A stretch of DNA of 31,523 bases from an uncultured Dorea sp. (GTDB taxonomy: Bacteria > Bacillota > Clostridia > Lachnospirales > Lachnospiraceae), in NCBI GenBank assembly GCA_948602995.1, contig CAPEBR010000048.1, forward strand, positions 1 through 31,523, read 5' to 3'. A program made the position numbers and the translations under genes. Below the pieces are notes generated by a model that searched no databases, was not told the DNA's origin, and saw only the letters and a list, made by a program, of their open reading frames with translations. Below, one piece after another: positions 25,206 to 31,523 of this stretch. The first letter of the stretch is position 1, and every line of letters begins with the position of its first letter.

Positions 25206-25261
25206 ATGTTTTTCTGATCTCTTTGTTCCTTTCTCTCCATTCATGCTCCTCCTTCCCTTTG

Positions 25262-25705
25262 TTATGCAGCCAGCATGATCCGCTTTCTTGGAAAAATCCG
25301 CAGATCAACTATACTGATTTCCTGAAGATGTTCCCTCTTCTGGCAGGACAGAATCTTCCGGTAACTGGAAAAAGCGAGGGCTTTCTCCAAATCCGGGCTA
25401 AATCCTCTGCCGTCCCAATAAAGATCCGGCTCTTTCAGTTCACTCTCCACGGAAAACAGTACCCAGCACACCTGGCAGATACATACGTTCCAATCCGCAC
25501 ACCGCAAGTGCCTGTAGATAAACTTTTCAGCAGCCTCTATCCCCGGAAATCTTTCTGCCTGCGGCAATGCACCGGCAAGCGCCCGTTTGTCCCTGCATCC
25601 CCGGTAATAGGTATTTTCACACAGCTCGATCACATAGCCGGGCTGAAAAAAACGGTCCAGGTCAAACGTCATCTCCAGTATTTCATTCTTTAATCTTTCC
25701 CCCAT
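25262..25705 (-). CDS. Hypothetical protein, 147 aa
   Basis: Not recognised. It starts MGERLKNEILEMTFDLDRFF and carries several Cys in CADWNVCICQVCWVLF, which could bind metal or form part of a buried core. The C-terminal half is mixed alpha/beta. AAAGGAG lies six bases before ATG 25705; a TTG 24 bases upstream is less likely. It sits between the VWA gene, followed by a terminator, and the 730-aa gene, so it may be expressed by read-through or from an unseen promoter. Confidence 0.65.
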   Translation of the reverse strand: MGERLKNEILEMTFDLDRFFQPGYVIELCENTYYRGCRDKRALAGALPQAERFPGIEAAEKFIYRHLRCADWNVCICQVCWVLFSVESELKEPDLYWDGRGFSPDLEKALAFSSYRKILSCQKREHLQEISIVDLRIFPRKRIMLAA

Positions 25706-25765
25706 AGGCTTCTCCTTTCTCACTTGCAAAGCCTGCCGCTACAATCTCCTTCTGATATAAAGACG

Positions 25766-25789
25766 AAAAAAACAGCCGGTCCGGGCTGT
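25766..25789 (-). terminator. Rho-independent terminator after the VWA gene
   Basis: ACAGCC and GGCTGT form a 6-bp GC-rich stem with a 6-nt loop, followed by TTTTTT on the minus strand. It divides the right operon after the AAA+/VWA genes, perhaps reducing expression of the genes beyond. Confidence 0.7.
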
Positions 25790-25812
25790 CCTTCTTAGTC
25801 TGTCTGTTTCCA

Positions 25813-28125
25813 TTATCTTCGGATATATTTTAAAATCTGTTTTGGCAGGATATATGGCAGCTGTTCCAAATCAGAAATATCAAGGAATCCTTCCTTATAA
25901 ATCCTCTGGATCGCTTCCTTATCCTCCCCGATTGCCGCCATCAGCATGGTAATCCTTTTCTTTTCCAGCTTCTCCTTAATCTGCAGCAGATCTGCCTCCG
26001 CTTCTTTCCCTCTGTAGCAGCTTGCATTTGGAAATCCGTCACTGATCAGGAACAACAGCTTTATTTTTTCCGGACGCTTCGCAAGCTTCTCTCCTACAAA
26101 TGTAATGGCAGCCCCATCGCGGTTGCAACCGTCCGCTTCGATACCGGCGATACGGTATTTGTCATTGCAATCGGCATCGAATTCTGCAAGCGAATGGAGA
26201 TATACGGTTTCATTCTGCACCCTCTTGTATTGTTTGTTGTCCGTGTGATGCCCGTAAATCAGTATCGGAATCCCTGCGCTCCTGCAGAACTCATACAGGC
26301 ACAAGGCACACAGTCTCGCCTGCCTAATCCGTTGATCCATCATGGAACCCGACATGTCAACTAACAGCGCCACCGCGGTATTGACCTTCTTTCGTACTTC
26401 CAGGTTGCAGAAAATCCGCTTCCCCGGATCGTAAAGCGCCTGATAATTCATCTGTGAACCAAAGAACAGGTTCCGCTCCATAGCCGTCCCCTGGCAGTTT
26501 AATACCGGCAAAAGCCTCGGCTTCATCCGGCGCATAATATCCCGGACCTGATCCTCACAGGCTGTGCATCGAAGCCGCGTACTCCTGGAGAACTTCGTTT
26601 CCCGTTTCAGGATTTTCTTTACCTTTCTGTGGTCACCGTCAAATTCCGTTGCTAGGAGTTCACGGGATAATTCCAGGCAGAATCTGTCTTCCAGCTCCCG
26701 CTTAGCCAGCTCTTCTGCTGCTTCCTGTATATACTCTGTGAGCCGGTCCCTTGTTTCCACAACCTGCTCGTTTGGAAGCAGTGTGTTTACTCGGGAGACT
26801 TCGCCCATTCTCTGAAGATTCCCTTCTACATCCTCGCCATCCTTTTCAAGCAGGAACTCTGGCAACTGTCCCCGAAGCTGTTCGATCATCTGCCTCACAT
26901 CTTCTTTACTGTCTGATTGTGATTCTTCCTGTCTTTCCTGCTGCTCCTGCGTTCCCGCCTGCCTGTTTTGCCTTTCTTTCTCCTTAGAAGCTCCCGGCCG
27001 GCCTGTTTCCTCCTGTTTGTTTTTTGGCTCCTCCTTCTGATTCTGTGACTCTTCCGGCTGGCCATTTTTCTCTTGCCGGCTCTGTGATTCCCTTTGCCGT
27101 CTTTGCCGATGTTCCGGCTTTTCCTCATCCTCTGGCTGGTTTTCCCGCTCTCTCTGGGGATCGGCGCCCTCCGGCTGATTCTGTGGTTCTTCCGGCCAAT
27201 CCTGCGGTTCTCCTGATGAGTCCTGTGCCGCCTCCTTTTGTTCCTGCGATCCTGCGTTTTGACAATTCTGCTGTTTTTCCATCTCCTGAATTTCTTCCAA
27301 AAGCACTTTCCAGATGATCAGCAGAATTCGGTTTGTGGCATCCATACGTATTTTGCCATCCTCAGAGGAAACCGCCGTATCGATCACTGGTTTTACAAGC
27401 TCTAAAATCTCCAAAAGCCTGTCTGCTATGTCCTCCCAGTTATTGACCGTACCTGTCAGGGAATACTGTGCCATAAGGTTTAACAGAATAGCCGCAGGTT
27501 TATACCCACTTTCCAGCTGTACCTTTAAGCTCGGGATCCGTTCTGCATTCCGGATCCTGTTCTGCCTGATCCCTCTCCTGATACTGCCGGGATACCTCTC
27601 GCACATCTTCTGCTCTACATACACATCCTCCAGCATATTTTGAATATAAGATGCCGTTTCCGCTAAAAGGGAAGCTGCCGCCTCATGCTTTTGCTCCAAG
27701 TATCCATTGATCTCCTCTAAATGCTCTGCTTCCGATTCCGTTGCAGGATTCGGGGGATGAAGGTACCATTCCCCTTTTTTTAACCCTTCCAGATACTCTT
27801 TTCTCAGCCTGAAATCCGAAAAATTCCAATGCCCGCATTCATGGCCGAGAAAACCTGTGATACTGTCACTTTTCAGCGGTACGGAAGGAAAGCTTGCCGT
27901 GACACGGTTTTCTATATTTAACAGCACTCTCTTGGTATTGCATTTCCCCGCCCATCCGCTTTCCGGGAATTTCACCAGCTCCACTTTCTTCAAAGTGCCT
28001 CCGGTCAGTTCTCCTGCCACAGATAGCAGCATTCCCTTATAAAATGCAGACTCAAAGATTCCCTCATTCGTAAGCTTCCGTTTTTCCTCCTGCACCAGTT
28101 CCCGAAATGTTCCGTTTCGTTCCAT
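25813..28125 (-). CDS. HExxH metallopeptidase-like / VWA domain protein
   Basis: A 770-aa protein. The N-terminal domain carries GFLGHECGHW at about residues 90-99, an HExxH zinc-peptidase motif. A central stretch of about 125 residues (roughly 290-415) is extremely rich in Gln, Glu, Arg and Lys and probably disordered. The C-terminal 190 residues form a von Willebrand A domain with a MIDAS-type LLVDMSGSMMD near 585, DGAAITF and FLISDGFPN. VWA proteins next to MoxR-type ATPases act as adaptors that couple ATP hydrolysis to a target. This is the same pairing, with a possible protease added. The gene starts 10 bases after the AAA+ gene with GGAGG before ATG. An acidic or cobaltochelatase CobT-like role is not indicated, since no chelatase genes are near. 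Confidence 0.82.
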   Translation of the reverse strand: MERNGTFRELVQEEKRKLTNEGIFESAFYKGMLLSVAGELTGGTLKKVELVKFPESGWAGKCNTKRVLLNIENRVTASFPSVPLKSDSITGFLGHECGHWNFSDFRLRKEYLEGLKKGEWYLHPPNPATESEAEHLEEINGYLEQKHEAAASLLAETASYIQNMLEDVYVEQKMCERYPGSIRRGIRQNRIRNAERIPSLKVQLESGYKPAAILLNLMAQYSLTGTVNNWEDIADRLLEILELVKPVIDTAVSSEDGKIRMDATNRILLIIWKVLLEEIQEMEKQQNCQNAGSQEQKEAAQDSSGEPQDWPEEPQNQPEGADPQRERENQPEDEEKPEHRQRRQRESQSRQEKNGQPEESQNQKEEPKNKQEETGRPGASKEKERQNRQAGTQEQQERQEESQSDSKEDVRQMIEQLRGQLPEFLLEKDGEDVEGNLQRMGEVSRVNTLLPNEQVVETRDRLTEYIQEAAEELAKRELEDRFCLELSRELLATEFDGDHRKVKKILKRETKFSRSTRLRCTACEDQVRDIMRRMKPRLLPVLNCQGTAMERNLFFGSQMNYQALYDPGKRIFCNLEVRKKVNTAVALLVDMSGSMMDQRIRQARLCALCLYEFCRSAGIPILIYGHHTDNKQYKRVQNETVYLHSLAEFDADCNDKYRIAGIEADGCNRDGAAITFVGEKLAKRPEKIKLLFLISDGFPNASCYRGKEAEADLLQIKEKLEKKRITMLMAAIGEDKEAIQRIYKEGFLDISDLEQLPYILPKQILKYIRR

Positions 28126-28134
28126 AGTCCTCCT

Positions 28135-29922
28135 TTACGCCGCCGTTTCATAATAGGGCAGAATATAAGTGTTCAAGATCTCTTCCCGGTCCTCCGGGTA
28201 AGGGGATGCCTTGCTTACCACCGTATGATAAGACGAATGAACGATATCCCCGCTTGCCAGATAGCTCCATACCCAGTTTTCCAGTTCCCGGTACCCGCAT
28301 ACGCCGCCCTGTACCTGCTTCTTCATTAAATATTTATGGATATTTCCTACCACCTGAGCCATCCCATGCACAATCTCAAATTCCTTGCAGCCTGTTCGTT
28401 CTACCACCCGTTTCGCCATATCCTTTGCACTCATGCCCCTGCGGTGCTGGATTAAGTTCATCCGGGATAACACCGATTCATTGAACATCTGGCATCCGAT
28501 ATAATCAAGGTTGGTCGTTAAAATAACAACCGTATCGGGATGGCGTTCTATGATTTCCCCGTTCAGCAGATCCGTCTTCGCGCAGTCGTCAAACAGCGCG
28601 TTCAGACGGGTCAGTGTCCCCGGCTTTTCAATCATGGACACCTCCTGAATCTCTATGACGGACGGCATCCGGCATGCCTGGATGATGGTGGACTCCTTCT
28701 TAATAAAATCCTTTTCCCCCTTGGCCTTCTCATAGCCTCTCTGGTAAATCTCCCCTAAAATTCTCCGGAAAGCAGTTTCTCTCTCCAAATTTCCCGGGTA
28801 CATGCCGGTAAGCTCTGCAACTGCCGAAGCGGGATCCATTAAAAAATCTTCCATCGTAGGCCAGTGTTCTTCTGGCAGCTTACAGCTGTCAATATTCGGC
28901 AGGATGGATACCATCAGGCTCGTCTCCTCTGTATTCGGCCCGCAGGTAAAAACAAAATGGGGATAACCAAGCGCCTGTGCAATAATCTTGGAATCCGTAG
29001 TCTTTCCGGCTCCGGACTCACCTGCCAGCATGAAAAACCTTGCCGGTGTATTGGTGATCATCGTCAGGATCTCCTGTGTATCTGTATTCACCCGGTAGTA
29101 ATCCGGCAGTTCCGGAATCATGCGCCTGTATTCCTCCGGATACGCCCTTCCCTGGTTGAATTTCCCCTTCAGCGCTCCAAGTGTCGTTTCTTTAAGTAGC
29201 GGCCTTACAGCTAAGATTTCAAATTCCCCGCACTCGGTCTCATTCGGGCTGTATACCCCCGTATTCAAAAGATAAGGGGTAATAAAACCCGGACCTGCAA
29301 GCTGGCTTTCTTCCAGGGGAATCGCACCTTCTCCCATCATGCTTCCCGATTCAATCCTGCGGTACAGGTTATCGCAGCAGACAAATGCACAGCTTAGAAG
29401 CTCTTCATCGGTTAATACATCCTCTCCCTCCAGGTGAGACCGGATATCATAAAAATGAGAAGCGAATTCCCGGTTATACATGCCGTCGATGCTATCTACA
29501 CTCAAAAATGCAAAAAGCATCATGTACTCTTCTCCGCTGCTTCCCCTTTCTGATACGGGAGGCAGTGGTTCCATCTTACCGTTTTGCATTCTTAATCCTT
29601 TGACTTTTCCATTCCTGCTGTTATAGACAAGGGCGTATTTCCCATCCGGTTTCTGATACTCTACACAAAAAAAATTGACTTCTTCGTTCCCTGCCTGAAA
29701 CCCGGCAGCGCCAGATCCATATCCCCCCATCAGTTCCATCAGTCCTAAGATCGCCCACAGGGTGGGTGGATGCAGGGTCGCCGATTTTGCTTTTCCCGTA
29801 TTATATGTGGAACAATCCTTTTCTTTTACACTGGTTCTTTTTCCTCCACTCTCCCTGACAATCCTTGCAAACGGATCCGGAAGCTCCTGTTTTAACGTCC
29901 ATGTTTCAAATAGTGCTGACAT
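28135..29922 (-). CDS. MoxR-like AAA+ ATPase
   Basis: A 595-aa protein. The first 260 residues form an unrecognised alpha/beta domain; the AAA+ module follows with Walker A GESGAGKTT at about 300, the Walker B position VIEIQEVS at about 422, sensor-1 ILTTNLDY and an arginine-finger-like VLSRMNL. In the Walker B box the usual Asp of DE appears as Gln (EIQE). I recall related phage/element ATPases sharing EIQE, so this is probably a family trait, and ATPase activity remains likely but should not be assumed. ATG 29922 has AAGGAGG nine bases upstream; the frame is open to 29973. It lies 10 bases before the VWA gene, forming the MoxR-VWA pair. Confidence 0.82.
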   Translation of the reverse strand: MSALFETWTLKQELPDPFARIVRESGGKRTSVKEKDCSTYNTGKAKSATLHPPTLWAILGLMELMGGYGSGAAGFQAGNEEVNFFCVEYQKPDGKYALVYNSRNGKVKGLRMQNGKMEPLPPVSERGSSGEEYMMLFAFLSVDSIDGMYNREFASHFYDIRSHLEGEDVLTDEELLSCAFVCCDNLYRRIESGSMMGEGAIPLEESQLAGPGFITPYLLNTGVYSPNETECGEFEILAVRPLLKETTLGALKGKFNQGRAYPEEYRRMIPELPDYYRVNTDTQEILTMITNTPARFFMLAGESGAGKTTDSKIIAQALGYPHFVFTCGPNTEETSLMVSILPNIDSCKLPEEHWPTMEDFLMDPASAVAELTGMYPGNLERETAFRRILGEIYQRGYEKAKGEKDFIKKESTIIQACRMPSVIEIQEVSMIEKPGTLTRLNALFDDCAKTDLLNGEIIERHPDTVVILTTNLDYIGCQMFNESVLSRMNLIQHRRGMSAKDMAKRVVERTGCKEFEIVHGMAQVVGNIHKYLMKKQVQGGVCGYRELENWVWSYLASGDIVHSSYHTVVSKASPYPEDREEILNTYILPYYETAA

Positions 29923-29982
29923 GAAAATATTCCTCCTTCTTCCTACGCTCCATCTTCCTGCTGATTCACACATCCACAGGAA

Positions 29983-30411
29983 TCAGTCGGGGCGACAGTC
30001 TTCACAGTAATGTCCATATTCCTCTTCCGTAAACCGGTGGATATACGGTTCTTCAAATACCCCCTCCCTTTCCACAGGCTCCGTATCCTCGTTAATGACT
30101 GTACCCTCTTCATAGCTGTCAAAGATCGTGTCACACTCCCTGCAGCGTTCAAAACGGTCATCAAAAATACCGAAATACTCCTGCATGCAGTAGATCACAT
30201 GCCACGCCTGGTCTCTGGACAGATTTGGAGCGTCTTTCTCCATAATATTCTCCGGGTGAAATTTCCCCTGAAGAAATTCATAAAATTCCTGCATATAACC
30301 TGCACAGCCGAACCTTGCCATCAGCTCCATACTGTCGTGTCCCCGGCCAAATACCGTATTTTCCATATCCTCCTTCCCTTCCTCTGTTCGTTTGTAACTT
30401 GACGTATCCAC
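29983..30411 (-). CDS. Small zinc-ribbon-like protein, 142 aa
   Basis: The first gene of the right operon. An N-terminal Lys/Glu-rich segment is followed by a helical core (GYMQEFYEFLQGKFHPENIM) and two Cys pairs, RCREC and YCEDC, that could hold one zinc. The family is not recognised. GTG 30411 has AAAGGAG eight bases upstream; ATG 30366 is an alternative but its AGGAGG is only two bases away. The upstream terminator-like hairpin shows that a longer reading is not real. It may help regulate or assemble the AAA+/VWA machine. Confidence 0.6.
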   Translation of the reverse strand: MDTSSYKRTEEGKEDMENTVFGRGHDSMELMARFGCAGYMQEFYEFLQGKFHPENIMEKDAPNLSRDQAWHVIYCMQEYFGIFDDRFERCRECDTIFDSYEEGTVINEDTEPVEREGVFEEPYIHRFTEEEYGHYCEDCRPD

Positions 30412-30454
30412 GTTACCATCTCCTTTCTGCTGATCTTTTTGTGTTCCAGAACAC

Positions 30455-30492
30455 AAAAAAAGACACTGACTATCATCCTAATAATCAGTGCC
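30455..30492 (-). terminator. Leader terminator of the right operon
   Basis: CACTGATTAT pairs with ATAGTCAGTG (one wobble), then TCTTTTTTTGTG on the minus strand. It lies between the promoter near 30.62 kb and the first gene. Confidence 0.7.
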
Positions 30493-30606
30493 GCTTTGTA
30501 TCCCTGTTTTTTGGCAGGCTTCTGCCTGAAAGTTTTACTTCCAACCCACGCCGGAACAAAATTTGATTTTCTGCATGTAAACAGAAAAAATAATAACTTC
30601 TATACT

Positions 30607-30635
30607 ATTATATGCCCATATATTGTGTGTGTCAA
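30607..30635 (-). promoter_or_regulatory. Consensus sigma-A promoter of the right operon
   Basis: TTGACA (30630-30635), exactly 17 bases, TATAAT (30607-30612) on the minus strand. This is a perfect consensus, so strong transcription is expected unless repressed. The predicted start is near 30600. Confidence 0.9.
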
Positions 30636-30654
30636 TATTTTTTACACAATATAT
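30618..30654. promoter_or_regulatory. Inverted-repeat operator over the right-operon -35 box
   Basis: ATATATTGTGT (30618-30628) and ACACAATATAT (30644-30654) form a perfect 11-bp dyad with a 15-base spacer, centred one base upstream of the -35. This placement would block RNA polymerase when bound. Confidence 0.6.
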
Positions 30655-30890
30655 GGTGCATCCAATATGCATAATGCTTTTTTCTTTAGTCTTTTCTCTG
30701 CATACTATCCATGCTGTTACAATTCATGCAAAATTATCTCTCGTTCCAATCCCAGCTATTACCATAGGGGATGAAGCTGGTGCTTTTAAGTTAACAGAAT
30801 ATCTGCTGAAAAATGCTCTGGTCTAATTGGGACGCACCATCCAGAATACAGATAATGTTTTTGCAATTACTACAAGTTTGCCTGATATGT
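30655..30890. other. Intergenic, no gene called
   Basis: A plus-strand frame to 30826 ends with PAITIGDEAGAFKLTEYLLK, which looks protein-like but has no recognisable family or start; it may be a remnant. No promoter or RNA motif is supported here. Confidence 0.3.
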
Positions 30891-30940
30891 AAAAAAGCAG
30901 CGAATTGTTTTAATTCAAAATAAAAACAAATTCACTGCTT
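30891..30940 (-). terminator. Rho-independent terminator (copy 1 of a repeat)
   Basis: AAGCAGTGAATTTGTTTT pairs with AAAACAATTCGCTGCTT around a short loop, followed by TTTTT on the minus strand. It closely resembles the copy at 31386-31430. Confidence 0.8.
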
Positions 30941-30967
30941 TACCGCTTGTTTATTAAATTACTGTAG

Positions 30968-31411
30968 TTATGCCAATACAGACTCCCGCTTTTTGATAAC
31001 AGTTTCTACTTCTTCAATAGTCTTTTCCACACATTCTGTTATCTGCTCTAACGTATAGCCTTTTCTGTACATATTCATAATTATTTTTACATTTTCTGCG
31101 TCCCTGATTCCCTGTGAAAGATTACACATAGCGTTCATATCCTTTCTCAATTTATCATCTACCGGAATACTATACCCCGTTCTTATGATTCCTAATTTTT
31201 CATCAACGGTCAATTCCGCCGAAAGCAACGTACTCAGCAGACAGTGTAACTCATACTTCTCATCATGTTCTGGAAGTTCATTGGAGATACCTATCAAAAC
31301 AATATTTAACGGATCAAGCCTGCCCTTCCACGGGTAGAAACCGAGCAAATCGTCTTTTGCAAGATGCACATTCTCCCTGAAAACAGAAAAAGCAGCGAAT
31401 TGTTTACTCAT
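30968..31411 (-). pseudogene. Truncated Rpn/PD-(D/E)XK nuclease-type protein, C-terminal region
   Basis: A 147-codon frame whose residues 25-147 match the C-terminal half of Lachnospiraceae proteins annotated as PD-(D/E)XK nuclease family transposase/Rpn: PLNIVLIGISNELPEHDEKY, then MCNLSQGIRDAENVKIIMN and YTLEQITECVEKTIEEVET. The nuclease domain is missing. The ATG lies inside the loop of the terminator that ends the upstream copy, so normal translation is unlikely. A tandem paralogue begins its 3' end at 31457, suggesting duplication followed by 5' loss. Function not expected unless it acts as a regulator. Confidence 0.6.
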
Positions 31412-31430
31412 GAGAACAAATTCACTGCTT
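31386..31430 (-). terminator. Rho-independent terminator (copy 2)
   Basis: AGCAGTGAATTTGTT pairs with AACAATTCGCTGCT around CTCATGAGTA, then TTTTTC on the minus strand. It ends the paralogue that runs out of the window. Confidence 0.75.
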
Positions 31431-31456
31431 TACTGTTTGTATTATTAAGTTACTGC

Positions 31457-31523
31457 AGTTATGCCAACACAGGCATTCTCTTTTCAATGATAGCCTTGAC
31501 TTCTTCCACGCTTTTCTTTGTTG
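31457..31523 (-). CDS. C-terminus of a second tandem nuclease-type paralogue (partial)
   Basis: The last residues, TKKSVEEVKAIIEKRMPVLA then stop, match the end of the neighbouring truncated gene (KTIEEVETVIKKRESVLA). The gene continues beyond the window edge, so nothing can be said about whether it is intact. Confidence 0.55.

Noticed and set aside
25813..29922. Cobaltochelatase or magnesium chelatase (CobS/CobT) pair
   Set aside because: The AAA+ plus VWA order fits, but there is no large chelatase subunit or cofactor gene nearby and the VWA protein has an HExxH domain instead.
1..31523. CRISPR array, tRNA or rRNA genes
   Set aside because: No regularly spaced repeats and no tRNA- or rRNA-like segments were seen by eye on either strand.

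Overview
The window reads as an accessory (mobile) region of a gut Lachnospiraceae/Clostridia-type Firmicute. This rests on strong AGGAGG ribosome binding sites, low-to-moderate GC, DUF5688, PcfJ/PcfK-like proteins and an Rpn/PD-(D/E)XK-type nuclease C-terminus, all of which I know mainly from that group. Every convincing protein gene lies on the minus strand, so the window is best read from high to low coordinates. No species can be named from sequence alone.

Right edge (30.9-31.5 kb): the C-terminal part of a nuclease-transposase-like gene, and the end of a second tandem copy, each followed by the same terminator. Right operon (30.4 to 19.7 kb): a near-perfect sigma-A promoter with an inverted-repeat operator and a leader terminator. 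It drives a small zinc-ribbon protein, a MoxR-like AAA+ ATPase, a large protein combining an HExxH motif with a VWA domain, a 147-aa protein, two very large probably helical proteins (730 and 821 aa), a 63-aa coiled coil and a 204-aa protein. The AAA+/VWA pair suggests an ATP-driven remodelling machine; the other members are unrecognised.

Middle cassette (about 19.5 to 12.1 kb): visibly more AT-rich and different in style. It holds a decayed GNAT acetyltransferase, a 1009-aa metallophosphoesterase-STAND NTPase, a plus-strand sequence that folds into a closed multi-hairpin RNA of about 110 nt, and a Septu-like ATPase/HNH pair (PtuA/PtuB). It looks like a defence cassette inserted between two operons of one element.

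Left operon (11.8 to 3.4 kb or further): a second strong promoter, also with a dyad centred at the -35 box, and a long leader with two terminator hairpins and a 49-codon ORF. It drives an RNase A-like (CdiA-CT type) protein and an overlapping 89-aa gene, several small unknowns, an HTH protein, a PcfK/AcrIIA9-like protein, a DUF7666-like protein, a pcfJ gene broken by a frameshift, two further small genes (one frameshifted) and a DUF5688 protein. A 65-aa gene, a PAPS-reductase-like ATP pyrophosphatase with an unusual TTG start, and a 96-aa gene follow. A tyrosine recombinase with its own extended -10 promoter closes the left end. The two flanking operons share promoter architecture and a 9-bp operator word, which suggests a common regulator.
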